A program made the position numbers and the translations under genes. Below, piece after piece: positions 42,204-51,027 of a DNA stretch of 64,000 nucleotides; within the stretch, counting starts at the first letter, position 1, and every line of letters begins with the position of its first letter. Source of the stretch: Albibacillus kandeliae (lineage in GTDB: Bacteria > Pseudomonadota > Alphaproteobacteria > Rhodobacterales > Rhodobacteraceae); the NCBI RefSeq assembly GCF_003116585.1, contig NZ_QEHM01000004.1, positions 1 to 64,000 on the forward strand, read 5' to 3'. The notes below the pieces were generated by a model, which saw nothing but the letters and a program-made list of their open reading frames with translations, ran no database searches and was not told the origin of the DNA.

Positions 42204-42497
42204 ATGGCCAAGGCATATTGGGTGGCCCATGTGGATGTGGACGATCCGGAGGCCTACAAGGCCTACATCGCCGCCAACGCGGTCGCTTTCCAGAAATACG
42301 GCGCGCGCTTCCTTGTTCGGGGCGGTGAGTACGAGACCCGCGAAGGTGCCGTGCGTGCGCGGACCGTGGTTCTGGAGTTCCCCGACTACGAGACCGCTGT
42401 CGCCTGCTACGACAGCCCCGAGTACCAACAGGCCAAGGCCCTGCGCGATCCCGTTTCCACTGGAGACCTTGTGATTGTCCGGGGCTATGACGGGTAG
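42204..42497 (+). CDS. DUF1330 family protein
   Basis: A 97-residue ferredoxin-like dimeric fold protein: KAYWVAHVDVDDPEAYKAYI at the start, then FLVRGGEYETREG, RTVVLEFPDYETAVACYDSPEYQ and a terminal strand, all as in DUF1330. No catalytic role is established for the family. A GAGGAGG ribosome site precedes it. It is monocistronic. Confidence 0.93.
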   Translation: MAKAYWVAHVDVDDPEAYKAYIAANAVAFQKYGARFLVRGGEYETREGAVRARTVVLEFPDYETAVACYDSPEYQQAKALRDPVSTGDLVIVRGYDG

Positions 42498-42539
42498 ATC
42501 CCGCTTGGCGGACCCCAATATCTGGGCTAATCTCGCGCC

Positions 42540-42992
42540 ATGAAGCTAAGCAAGCTCTTTCAGGTGTTTCGCCCCGCCGATCAGGCGTCCTTGCCGGACC
42601 CTGATGCCGAGCTTGCCCTTGGCGCCTTGCTGGTCCGCGTCGCGAAATCGGACCGTGATTACAAGGTCGAGGAGATCCGCCTGATCGACCGGATCCTTCA
42701 GCGGCTCTACAAGCACGACGCGGTCGAAGCGGCCAAGGTCCGCGCCACCTGCGAAAAGCTGCACGCCGCCGCGCCCGATACCGACACCTTCGGCAAGCTG
42801 ATCCGCGAGACCACCAGCCTGCCCGAACGGCTGGCCGCGCTGGATGCCCTCTGGGAGGTCGTGCTGGCCGACGGAGAGCAGAACGAGGGCGAGCTTCTCA
42901 TCATCGAGGATGCGCGCAAGGCGATGGGCCTGTCCTATGCCGACAGCGAGAAAGCCCGCGATCGCGTGCTCGGGGCCGCACCCGCGCGCTGA
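42540..42992 (+). CDS. TerB family protein 1
   Basis: A 150-residue TerB-fold helical protein. LALGALLVRVAKSDRDYKVEEIRLIDRIL (26-54) and LWEVVLADGEQNEGELLIIEDA (104-125) are the paired acidic helix motifs that bind metal in the family. It is clearly paralogous to 43944-44381 in length, order of motifs and the PDPDAELALGALLVR start. TerB was first seen in tellurite resistance loci, but no other ter genes are here and the real role is unknown. Confidence 0.92.
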   Translation: MKLSKLFQVFRPADQASLPDPDAELALGALLVRVAKSDRDYKVEEIRLIDRILQRLYKHDAVEAAKVRATCEKLHAAAPDTDTFGKLIRETTSLPERLAALDALWEVVLADGEQNEGELLIIEDARKAMGLSYADSEKARDRVLGAAPAR

Positions 42993-43168
42993 GGCAGTTG
43001 ATCGCCTGCCCGCCCCGGCCTATCCTCGGCGCACAGGCACGGCCCGCGCCTCCCCCCTCCGATACGGGAAAGCAGATGTCATGCGGGGCAGCTCTCGGAT
43101 CACATCCGCTGTTCGGGCAGAGGCATGAGGAGGGATTGCCGTTTCCGCCCGTGACAGGAGGATCATGA

Positions 43169-43882
43169 ATGAGACTGACTGCACCGATCTACCGGCTGAA
43201 ACGCGACGCGCACCGGCTGGCGCGCACCAAGGGCATCGCCCTCCACGCGGCGCTTGACGCCATCGCCCGCACCGAGGGCTACGCCCGCTGGAGCGAACTT
43301 GTAGCGAAACAGCCCGCCCCGAATCCCGCATCCCAACTCGAGGAGGTCCTCGCGCCCGGAGAGTTGCTGTTGCTGGCCGCCCGCCCCGGTCAGGGCAAGA
43401 CGATGCTGGCGCTGGAGGCGCTGGTTCACGCGATCCGCCGGGGCCGGCAGGGCCTGTTCTTCACTCTCGACTGGACCGAGCGCGATCTGAACGACGCATT
43501 GCGAGTGCTTGCCGTGGATCCCGCAACCCTCGGCGGTCGCCTGAGCTGCGAGACTTCAGACGACATCTGCGCAAAGTTCATGATCGAGCGGCTGCGCGGC
43601 GCCGCGCCCGGCACGCTGGCGGTGATCGACTACCTGCAACTCCTCGACCAGCGCCGCGAGACACCCCCGGTGAGCGAACAGCTCGCCGCGCTCGGGCAGT
43701 TCGCGGCGGCCTCTGGGGTTCGTTTCATCGTGCTTTCGCAGGTGGACCGCCGGTTCGATCCTGCCCTCCGCCCCCTGCCCGGCCCCGACGACGTGCGACG
43801 ACCCAACCCGGTGGACCTCTCCCTATTCGCGCGCGCCTGCTATCTGCACGACGGGGCGCTCCGCATCGACCGCGCCGCCTGA
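43169..43882 (+). CDS. DnaB-like RecA-fold ATPase
   Basis: A 237-residue protein with a short N-terminal helical part (residues 1-50) and a RecA/DnaB-like core: Walker A AARPGQGKT (69-77), LFFTLDWTERDLNDAL resembling the DnaB segment after strand 2, and Walker B LAVIDYLQLLDQ (149-160) typical of DnaB. The DnaB N-terminal domain is missing, so it is not a replicative helicase. It lies between two TerB paralogues. A role in DNA handling is likely but not shown. Confidence 0.85.
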   Translation: MRLTAPIYRLKRDAHRLARTKGIALHAALDAIARTEGYARWSELVAKQPAPNPASQLEEVLAPGELLLLAARPGQGKTMLALEALVHAIRRGRQGLFFTLDWTERDLNDALRVLAVDPATLGGRLSCETSDDICAKFMIERLRGAAPGTLAVIDYLQLLDQRRETPPVSEQLAALGQFAAASGVRFIVLSQVDRRFDPALRPLPGPDDVRRPNPVDLSLFARACYLHDGALRIDRAA

Positions 43883-43943
43883 TCCGCCCGGGCGACGACA
43901 GATTGGCCTTGGCGCGCTCTCGCGCCGGGCCTATATCCTGCAC

Positions 43944-44381
43944 ATGTTCGGAGATTTCCTGCGGCGCCTCACCGCGCCAGACCCATCCCATCTTCCCGAT
44001 GCCGACGCCCGGCTGGCGCTGACCGCGCTGCTGGTCCGGATCGCCCGGTCCGACAACGATTACGCCGCCTCCGAAGTGGCCCAGATCGACGACATCATCC
44101 GCCACCGCTACGGCCTCTCGGATGCCGGTGCCCGCGAGCTGCGGGAACAGGCCGAGGCGCTGGAGGCCGAAGCCCCCGATACCGTGCGCTTTACCCGCGC
44201 GATCAAGGACGCCGTTCCCTACGAGGACCGCCGCGCCGTGGTCGAGGCGATGTGGCGCGTGGTGCTCGCCGACGGCGGTCGGGCCGATGCCGAAAATGCG
44301 CTCATGCGCCTCACCGCCAGCCTGCTCGGGGTCGAAGACCGCGACAGCGCCCTTGCCAGACAAAAGGCCGAACGAACATGA
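43944..44381 (+). CDS. TerB family protein 2
   Basis: A 145-residue paralogue of 42540-42992. It starts FGDFLRRLTAPDPSHLPDAD, then LALTALLVRIARSDNDYAASEVAQIDDII (25-53) and MWRVVLADGGRADAENALM (106-124). Stop and start overlap with the next gene (ATGA), so it is translated together with the PhnD-like protein. Function unknown. Confidence 0.92.
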   Translation: MFGDFLRRLTAPDPSHLPDADARLALTALLVRIARSDNDYAASEVAQIDDIIRHRYGLSDAGARELREQAEALEAEAPDTVRFTRAIKDAVPYEDRRAVVEAMWRVVLADGGRADAENALMRLTASLLGVEDRDSALARQKAERT

Positions 44382-45112
44382 TCGCCATGCTCGGCATGTA
44401 TGACATGCCCGCCATCCAGCCCGCGGTGAACCGCTACTGGGACGCCATCCGCAGCCGCCTTGGTTACGGCCCCGAGACGCTGACCCGCGACATGGACTAC
44501 TTCGAGATGTGGCTCTCGCCCGAGCTGCTGCTGGGCCAGACCTGCGGTCTGCCCTACCGGTCGCGCCTGCACGACAAGGTGCAAAAGATCGCGACGCCCG
44601 ACTATGGCCTGCCGGGCTGCCCTCCGGGCCACTACAAATCCTACATCGTGGTGCGGGCAGACGAGGCGGGAGAAAAGACCGAGGACTTCGAAGGCGCGCG
44701 CTTCGTGTTCAACGAATCCGTCTCGCAGTCGGGCTGGGCCGGGCCGCTGACCCTGCTGAACGGCAAAGGCGTGCGGTTCTCGAGCTACGAGGGCACCGGG
44801 GCGCATGTGAACTCGGTCCACGCCATCGCCGAGGGGCGCGCCGACATCGCCGGGATCGACGCCCTGACTTGGGCGCTGCTGAGCGCCCACGATCCGGCGA
44901 CCGCCGCGCTGAAGATCATCGACGAAACACCCCCGACCCCGGGCCTGCCCTACATCACCGCCCCCGGCAATGATGTCGCCGCACTGCACGCGGCCATCGA
45001 GGGCGCAATCGAGTCCCTCTCGGATGAGGACCGCGCCACGCTGCACCTCAAAGGGCTGATCCAGATCGACACCGCCACCTATCTCGACGTGCCCACGCCC
45101 GAGAGGGCCTGA
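44378..45112 (+). CDS. PhnD-like substrate-binding domain protein without signal peptide
   Basis: A 244-residue protein with the fold of PhnD/phosphate-phosphonate binding proteins: LLLGQTCGLPYRSRLHDKVQ, then GHYKSYIVVRADE and ADIAGIDALTWALLSAHDP. It starts MIAMLGMYDMPA and has no signal peptide, lipobox or membrane helix, so it should be cytoplasmic, unusual for a transport receptor. There are no PhnC or PhnE genes near. It is coupled by ATGA overlap to a TerB gene. It may be a soluble sensor or enzyme that reuses the fold. Confidence 0.85.
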   Translation: MIAMLGMYDMPAIQPAVNRYWDAIRSRLGYGPETLTRDMDYFEMWLSPELLLGQTCGLPYRSRLHDKVQKIATPDYGLPGCPPGHYKSYIVVRADEAGEKTEDFEGARFVFNESVSQSGWAGPLTLLNGKGVRFSSYEGTGAHVNSVHAIAEGRADIAGIDALTWALLSAHDPATAALKIIDETPPTPGLPYITAPGNDVAALHAAIEGAIESLSDEDRATLHLKGLIQIDTATYLDVPTPERA

Positions 45113-45275
45113 AGGCGGCTTCGCGGGCTGCTGCCCCGGGACACACGCTGTTTTTTTGAGCATTCCTTCGGGTCATCCTGCCGCTTTCTGCGGCAGGGAC
45201 ACCGCATTCGCCGTTGCATTGGCCCGGATTTTCATCCCTACTGCCTCCCCAGATGTTGCCAACACCGGACCTGCC

Positions 45276-46052
45276 GTGCCTGACACCACGCCCGTCATCG
45301 AAATCCGTGACCTTCACAAGAGCTATGGCGAGCTGGAAGTGCTCAAGGGCGTTTCCATCCGTGCCAACCGGGGCGACGTCGTCTCGCTGATCGGCTCTTC
45401 CGGCTCGGGCAAATCCACCCTCCTTCGCTGCGCGAACCTGCTGGAAGACAGCCAGCAGGGCGATATCCTGTTCAAGGGCGAGCCGGTGAAGTGGAAGGGC
45501 GGCGGCCACGGCCGGCGCCCGGCGGACCCCAAGCAGGTGCTCCGCATCCGCACCAACCTCAGCATGGTGTTCCAGCAGTTCAATCTCTGGGCTCACATGA
45601 CCATCCTGCAGAACGTGATGGAAGCGCCGCTGACCGTGCTGGGCCGTGACCGCGCCGAGGTCGAGAAGGCCGCGCGCGGCTACCTCGAGAAGGTCGGGAT
45701 AGGCGACAAGTGCGACAACTACCCAGCGCAGCTTTCGGGTGGCCAGCAGCAGCGCGCCGCCATCGCCCGCGCGCTCTGCATGGAACCGGAAGCCCTGCTG
45801 TTCGACGAACCGACCAGCGCGCTGGACCCGGAACTGGAACAGGAAGTGGTCAAGGTCATCAAGGATCTCGCCCGCGAGGGCCGGACCATGCTGATCGTCA
45901 CCCACGACATGAAAATGGCCCATGATGTGAGCGATCACGTGGTGTTCCTGCACCAGGGCCTCATCGAGGAAGAGGGCGCCCCGGCCACGCTGTTCGGCGC
46001 CCCGAAATCGGAACGCCTGCGGGGGTTCCTGAAATCAACAACCCACGCATAA
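45276..46052 (+). CDS. Polar amino-acid ABC transporter, ATP-binding protein
   Basis: A 258-residue ATPase of the HisP/GlnQ group: Walker A GSSGSGKST, Q-loop FQQFNLWAHMT, signature LSGGQQQR, Walker B ALLFDEPTSALD and the H-loop VTHDM. The insertion KWKGGGHGRRPADPKQVLR is typical of HisP-like proteins that serve histidine, arginine or octopine. GTG at 45276 gives the normal length; the frame is open 120 bp upstream. It is followed by the binding protein and two permeases. Confidence 0.95.
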   Translation: MPDTTPVIEIRDLHKSYGELEVLKGVSIRANRGDVVSLIGSSGSGKSTLLRCANLLEDSQQGDILFKGEPVKWKGGGHGRRPADPKQVLRIRTNLSMVFQQFNLWAHMTILQNVMEAPLTVLGRDRAEVEKAARGYLEKVGIGDKCDNYPAQLSGGQQQRAAIARALCMEPEALLFDEPTSALDPELEQEVVKVIKDLAREGRTMLIVTHDMKMAHDVSDHVVFLHQGLIEEEGAPATLFGAPKSERLRGFLKSTTHA

Positions 46053-46087
46053 TGCGTGGCAATAACCAGACCAAGGGAGTCAAACTC

Positions 46088-46813
46088 ATGAAAAAGATCC
46101 TTCTCGGCACCGCCGTTCTGGCGTTCAGCGCCGGAATGGCCCTGGCGCAGGACACCGTCCGCATGGGCACCGAGGGCGCCTACCCTCCGTACAACTTCAT
46201 CAACGACAAGGGTGAAGTGGACGGTTTCGAGCGCGAGCTGGGCGACGAGCTCTGCAAGCGTGCCGAACTGACCTGCGAATGGGTCAAGAACGACTGGGAT
46301 TCGATCATCCCCAACCTCGTGTCCGGCAACTACGACACCATCATGGCCGGGATGAGCATCACTGACGAGCGTGATCAGGTCATCGACTTTACCCAAGACT
46401 ACTACCCGCCGACCGAATCCGCCTATGTCGCCGCATCCGATGGCGTTGACATCAAGGGCGGCATCGTCGCCGCACAGACCGCGACCATTCAGGCGGGCTA
46501 TGTCGCCGAGAGCGGCGCGACCCTGGTCGAATTCGCAACCCCCGAGGAAACTGTTGCCGCCGTGCGCAACGGCGAGGCCGACGCGGTCTTCGCCGACTAC
46601 GACTACCTCGTTCCGCTGGTCGAAGAGAGCAACGGCGAGCTGATGTTCGTCGGCGACCGCGTGCCGCTGGGCGGTGGCGTCGGCATGGGCCTGCGCGAAA
46701 GCGACACCGAGCTGAAAGAGAAGTTCGACGCGGCCATCACCGCGATGAAGGAAGACGGGTCGCTGAACGACCTGCTCAAGAAGTGGTTCGGTGACGAGGT
46801 CGCGACCTACTGA
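46088..46813 (+). CDS. Polar amino-acid ABC transporter, periplasmic binding protein
   Basis: A 241-residue SBP_bac_3 protein. Signal peptide MKKILLGTAVLAFSAGMALA, cut before QDTV. The domain starts VRMGTEGAYPPYNFINDKG and has the ligand motif GMSITDERDQVIDFTQDYY, then ADAVFADYDYLVPLV. The set resembles basic or polar amino-acid receptors of the HisJ/ArgT/OccT type. The exact ligand is not deducible. Confidence 0.95.
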   Translation: MKKILLGTAVLAFSAGMALAQDTVRMGTEGAYPPYNFINDKGEVDGFERELGDELCKRAELTCEWVKNDWDSIIPNLVSGNYDTIMAGMSITDERDQVIDFTQDYYPPTESAYVAASDGVDIKGGIVAAQTATIQAGYVAESGATLVEFATPEETVAAVRNGEADAVFADYDYLVPLVEESNGELMFVGDRVPLGGGVGMGLRESDTELKEKFDAAITAMKEDGSLNDLLKKWFGDEVATY

Positions 46814-46905
46814 TCCCAAGCGGGGCCGGGCAAGACGCCCGGCCCTTTCACCACTTGCCGTGAGCCGTCACAGGTGGCGGGCGCGGCACCACAGCCCGGA
46901 TTTGC

Positions 46906-47790
46906 ATGTTCTCCTATTGCGCGGACCCAGAATCGCTCGGCACGATTGCCTGGTTCAGTTGTTTCCTGACCACGGGCGTGCACCTGTCTTTCTACCTCGC
47001 CTTCTTCAAGGTGCTGGGTCTGCTGGCCGTGACCGCTCCGGTCGCGCTGGCCTTCGGGTTCATCGGGGCGATGACCGCGCGCTCGCATTTCCTGCCGCTG
47101 AGCCTGATCGGTCGGGCCTATATCGCCATCGTGCGCGGCGTGCCCGATATCGCCTTCTTCATGTTCTTCGTGATCGCGCTGGATCAGGCCTTCGAGTGGA
47201 CACGCCACAAGCTGCTCTGCCCCGAGTGGACCCAGCCGATCCGGCAGGGCAACGACTTCATCGTCTGCGCGGCGGCCAAGCTCCCGCTGGGCACGGCGCC
47301 GCAATGGGTTCATGAGTCCTACGCCTTCTTCCTTGCGCTGATCACTTTCTCCATCGTCTTCGGGGCCTTCGCCGCCAACGTGCTCTACGGCGCGATGCGC
47401 GCGGTCCCGCGCGCCCAGATCGAGACCGCCGAGGCCTATGGCATGACCCACCGCCAGTCCTTCTGGCGCATCCTCGTGCCGCAGATGTGGGTCTATGCCC
47501 TGCCCGGCCTGTCGAACCTCTGGATGGTGCTGATCAAGGCCACGCCGCTGCTGTTCCTGCTGGGGCTCGAGGACATCGTCTACTGGGCCCGCGAATTGGG
47601 CGGCACCAAGACACCGAAATTCACCGACTACCCGCACGGCGACTGGCGGATGTGGTACTTCCTCGCGCTGCTCATCTTCTATCTCGGCTGCACCCGCGTC
47701 TCCGAGGTCTTGCTGGAACGGCTGATGAAGCGCCTCACGCACGGCCAGGCAACGCTGGGCGGCGAAGCGCAGAGAAAGGCCGCCGCATGA
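46906..47790 (+). CDS. Polar amino-acid ABC transporter, permease 1 (HisQ-like)
   Basis: A 294-residue inner-membrane protein with about five helices and the EAA-type loop: EAYGMTHRQSFWRILVPQMW, close to the HisQ/OccQ family. It starts MFSYCADPESLGTIAW and has a long periplasmic insert (RHKLLCPEWTQP to PQWVHES). The stop overlaps the start of the second permease (ATGA), so the two form a heterodimer made from one message. Confidence 0.94.
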   Translation: MFSYCADPESLGTIAWFSCFLTTGVHLSFYLAFFKVLGLLAVTAPVALAFGFIGAMTARSHFLPLSLIGRAYIAIVRGVPDIAFFMFFVIALDQAFEWTRHKLLCPEWTQPIRQGNDFIVCAAAKLPLGTAPQWVHESYAFFLALITFSIVFGAFAANVLYGAMRAVPRAQIETAEAYGMTHRQSFWRILVPQMWVYALPGLSNLWMVLIKATPLLFLLGLEDIVYWARELGGTKTPKFTDYPHGDWRMWYFLALLIFYLGCTRVSEVLLERLMKRLTHGQATLGGEAQRKAAA

Positions 47791-48593
47791 GCTGCTGGCA
47801 GACCCTGCAGGACTACGGCCTGCGCAGCATCGGTATCGGCGAGCGGCTGCTGCCGCGCAGCGACTTTACCCTCTGCGAACACTTCGTGCTGATCGGCTCG
47901 GGGATGATCTGGAACATCTACTTCGGTGTGCTGGCGCTGATTACCGGGTTCTTCCTTGCCACCGCGCTTGCCGTGGCCAAGGCCTCGCCGCACAAGTGGG
48001 TGCGCAAGCCCGCGGAATGGTTCATCTTCCTGTTCCGCGGCTCGCCGCTCTTCATCCAGTTCTTCTTTGCCTACTTCTTCTTCCTGAGCCTCAAGAGCCA
48101 GTACGCCTTCTTCAGCCCCTTCACGGCGGCATGGCTCGGTGCGCTGATCGTCCTGTTCCTCAACACGGCGGCCTATTCAGGAGAAATTTTCTATGGCGCG
48201 CTGCGCTCGGTGCCGCGTGGCGATGCCGAGGCGGCGGACGCCTACGGCATGTCGGGCTGGCCCCGGTTCCGGCGCATCATCTGGCCGACGATGCTGCGGC
48301 TGGCGTGGCCCGCCTATACCAACGAGGCGATCTTCCTGTTCCATGCCACGACGCTGGTGTTCTTCTCGGGCTTCCCGGCATGGCAGCAGCGGGGCGACGC
48401 GCTCTATTATGCGAGCTACTTCGCGGACAAGACCTTCAACCCGTTCATCCCCTACCCGATCCTGGCGATGTACTTCATCCTGTTCACGCTGGTCATCGTC
48501 ACCGTCTTCGGGCTGGTCAACAAACGGCTGAACCGCCACCTGCCGACCGAGCGCAGAACACGTCTGCGCTTCCGTCCGAACCTGCTGCGCTGA
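47787..48593 (+). CDS. Polar amino-acid ABC transporter, permease 2 (HisM-like)
   Basis: A 268-residue inner-membrane protein with about five helices. The EAA loop is ADAYGMSGWPRFRRIIWPTM, and FRGSPLFIQFFFAYFF is the typical HisM segment. The ATG at 47787 overlaps the first permease by 4 bp; the open frame extends far upstream but that part is a shadow of the first permease. Confidence 0.94.
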   Translation: MSCWQTLQDYGLRSIGIGERLLPRSDFTLCEHFVLIGSGMIWNIYFGVLALITGFFLATALAVAKASPHKWVRKPAEWFIFLFRGSPLFIQFFFAYFFFLSLKSQYAFFSPFTAAWLGALIVLFLNTAAYSGEIFYGALRSVPRGDAEAADAYGMSGWPRFRRIIWPTMLRLAWPAYTNEAIFLFHATTLVFFSGFPAWQQRGDALYYASYFADKTFNPFIPYPILAMYFILFTLVIVTVFGLVNKRLNRHLPTERRTRLRFRPNLLR

Positions 48594-48666
48594 TCGGACT
48601 ACCGGAAATGCAAAGGCCCCGGACCTAGTCCGAGGCGACATGGAATGTCCTGATGTTCCGCTGTGA

Positions 48667-49305
48667 TCAGCCGTTCGAGGCCATTTCCCTCAGTCGGTCG
48701 AAGGGGTCGATCGCCATCTTTTCGTGCGGGGTCTCTTCGGGCTCGGCATCGGGAAGGTAGAGGCCCTGGGTCCACGAGGCCGGCAGCCGGTTCAGCAGAG
48801 CCTCGACGCGCGACAGAAGAGCAACCTTCCAACGACGCATGCGACGGCTGCGGTCGGCCTCCTGCGCCCGTAGCGCGGCAAGCCAGGCTCGCACCATCGC
48901 ATGCACCTTCGCGCCCCCCAGCACGAGGTAACTGGCAACACCCACCAGCAGACCGAGAGCAATTACCGCCGGGGCAAACCAGGCGGGTAGTAGGAAAAAG
49001 GCCGAGAACAGGCCCAGCGAGACATAGGCGGCACGGGCCAGACCCGCGCGGTTGAACGGAGCCACCCGCCCGTCTACCGCGAAGTCATGCGCGACAACCC
49101 CGCGTTGCTCGACCTTGCGCAGACCGCTGCGGATGCGGTCGGTACTGTCCTTCGGAAAGGCCGGGGTCTGGTCTGCCTTACCCTCTCCCTCGAGAGCATT
49201 CCGGACCAGCCGTCCGACCTCTGTTTCGAAATTGTCCAGTTCTGAGAAATCGACAACAACCTTCTTGTCCCGGGCGCCGGGACACTCGTCAAACATGATC
49301 GCCAT
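48667..49305 (-). CDS. Two-span membrane protein of unknown function
   Basis: A 212-residue protein: an N-terminal soluble part (residues 1-90, acidic, with DFSELDNFETEVGRLVRNAL), two hydrophobic helices (about 92-135, SLGLFSAFFLLPAWFAPAVIALGL) and a basic cytoplasmic part (RAQEADRSRRMRRWKVAL). No family recognised. An AGGG ribosome site precedes the ATG at 49305. The spacer 49306-49634 to the next gene is AT-rich near 49318-49335 and holds the palindrome listed below. Confidence 0.72.
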   Translation of the reverse strand: MAIMFDECPGARDKKVVVDFSELDNFETEVGRLVRNALEGEGKADQTPAFPKDSTDRIRSGLRKVEQRGVVAHDFAVDGRVAPFNRAGLARAAYVSLGLFSAFFLLPAWFAPAVIALGLLVGVASYLVLGGAKVHAMVRAWLAALRAQEADRSRRMRRWKVALLSRVEALLNRLPASWTQGLYLPDAEPEETPHEKMAIDPFDRLREMASNG

Positions 49306-49550
49306 TTACCGCAACCCTTAATAAATATTTAATTATCCAGGCCACCCGGTGCTCTGGCGGCACCTCTGTTGGCTGAACCCGGACCGTACTCCGTGAGCTT
49401 GGAGAACACGGCACCGATCTTGACACCGCACTGCCATACTCCCGCCCAAATTGACCGAGGAACGGCGGAAATAAGGCAAGATCTTGTCATTGGACACTCT
49501 GGAGATCCAATTCGAGGCAATCAGGAGGATTGATCCCGATGAAAACCTTA

Positions 49551-49564
49551 AATTTGATCAAATT
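49551..49564. promoter_or_regulatory. Palindrome AATTTGATCAAATT upstream of the amine operon
   Basis: A perfect 14-bp palindrome 71 bp ahead of the first glutamine-synthetase-like gene. It shares TTTGATCA with sites at 51003 and 35764. Probable operator of an unidentified regulator. Confidence 0.6.
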
Positions 49565-49634
49565 GTGGTGACACCCCGTCTTGGCTCCGTTACATCTGGG
49601 AGCACTGACAAAATCAGAAATAGATGAGTCTTTC

Positions 49635-50954
49635 ATGGATCTGAGGAGATTTCCCACCTTCCGCGTGGCGGCAAGCGACTTGAACGGGCAGATGCGCGGC
49701 AAACGCGTTCCACGCTCCTACGCCGAGAAGATCGACGAGGGTGTGATCAGAATGCCGCTGTCGGTGCTGAACGTGGACCTCTGGGGCGCCGATATCGAGA
49801 ACAGTCCGCTGGTATTCGAAAGTGGCGACGCCGACGGCATCCTGCGCCCCACCGAGCGCGGCGCGGTGCCGATGCCCTGGCTGTCGACCCCGTCGGCGCT
49901 GGTGCCGATGTCGATGTATACCGAGCAGGGCAAACCGTTCTTCGGCGACCCGCGCCATGCACTGCAGGAGGTCGTGGACCGCTACGCCGCAAAGGGCTGG
50001 ACCGCGATCTGCGCGACCGAGATGGAATTCACCCTGATCGACGACTCCGGCACCGCGCCCGAGGCTCCGATCAACCCGCTGACCGGGCGCCCGATCTACA
50101 ACAGCGCCATCCTGTCGGTGCGCCAGCTCGATGCCTTCGACGCCTACTTCACCGCGCTCTACGAAGCCTGCGACGAGATGGGCATCCCCGCCGATACCGT
50201 CATCTCGGAAGTCGGGGTCGGCCAGTTCGAGGTGAACCTCGTGCACCAAGAGGCCATGCGCGCCGCCGACGACGCCTGGCTGTTCAAGGCGCTGGTCAAG
50301 GGACTGGCCCGCAAGCACGGCTTCGCGGCCACCTTCATGGCCAAACCCTATCACGACGACGCGGGCAACGGGATGCATGTGCACTTCTCGGTGCTGGACC
50401 GCGACGGCAACAACATCTTCGACGACGGAGGCCCGCAGGGAACCGACAAGCTGCGCCATGCGGTCGGCGGCTGCCTCGCCGCGATGCCCGCCAGCACGCT
50501 GATCTTCGCCCCGCACGGCAACTCCTATGACCGGCTGGTCCCCGGAGCGCATGCGCCGGTCAGCGCCATCTGGGCCTACGAGAACCGCACCGCCGCGATC
50601 CGCATTCCCGGCGGCGCGCCGGTCGCCCGCCGGATCGAACACCGCTGCGCCGGGGGGGACATCAACCCCTACCTGATGCTGGCCACGGTGCTGGGCGCCG
50701 CGCTGATCGGCATCGAGGACCAGATGTCGCCAGCCGAACCGATCAGCGGCAACGCTTACGAGATCACCGGCGTTCCGCGCCTGGAGACCACCTGGGCCGC
50801 CGCCATCGACCGGATCGAAAGCGACCCGCTGATGGCGCGCATCCTGCCCGGACCGCTGCTGCAGAACCTTGTCATGACCAAGCGGCAGGAGCTTGCGGGC
50901 TTTGCCGAAATGCCGCCCGAACGGCACTGGTTCAGCTATCTGGAGGCGGTCTGA
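49635..50954 (+). CDS. Glutamine synthetase family protein 1 (gamma-glutamylpolyamine synthetase-like)
   Basis: A 439-residue glutamine-synthetase fold enzyme. Motifs: CATEMEFTLIDD with the metal-binding Glu pair, NGMHVHFSVLD, FAPHGNSYDRLVPGAHAP and ENRTAAIRIPGG, all in the PuuA/GlnT branch that joins glutamate to amines. Its operon with an amidotransferase and an FAD oxidase suggests the putrescine-type pathway (gamma-glutamylation, oxidation, hydrolysis). The ATG at 49635 is preferred over a TTG at 49581. Substrate inference only. Confidence 0.9.
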   Translation: MDLRRFPTFRVAASDLNGQMRGKRVPRSYAEKIDEGVIRMPLSVLNVDLWGADIENSPLVFESGDADGILRPTERGAVPMPWLSTPSALVPMSMYTEQGKPFFGDPRHALQEVVDRYAAKGWTAICATEMEFTLIDDSGTAPEAPINPLTGRPIYNSAILSVRQLDAFDAYFTALYEACDEMGIPADTVISEVGVGQFEVNLVHQEAMRAADDAWLFKALVKGLARKHGFAATFMAKPYHDDAGNGMHVHFSVLDRDGNNIFDDGGPQGTDKLRHAVGGCLAAMPASTLIFAPHGNSYDRLVPGAHAPVSAIWAYENRTAAIRIPGGAPVARRIEHRCAGGDINPYLMLATVLGAALIGIEDQMSPAEPISGNAYEITGVPRLETTWAAAIDRIESDPLMARILPGPLLQNLVMTKRQELAGFAEMPPERHWFSYLEAV

Positions 50955-51002
50955 CCATCTCCGACCCCCTTGCCCGGCCAGCCGGGCTCGGGTAGTCTTG
51001 GA

Positions 51003-51013
51003 TTTGATCATAT
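51003..51013. promoter_or_regulatory. TTTGATCATAT site ahead of the amidotransferase gene
   Basis: TTTGATCATAT, inside the imperfect palindrome GGATTTGATCATATCC (51000-51015), 15 bp before the amidotransferase start. It is the same 11-mer as at 35764-35774. Confidence 0.5.
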
Positions 51014-51027
51014 CCCAAGCGTGACTC

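Noticed and set aside
42540-44381. Tellurite resistance locus
   Set aside because: Only TerB-fold proteins are present. No TerA, TerC, TerD, TerE or TerZ-like gene is seen nearby.
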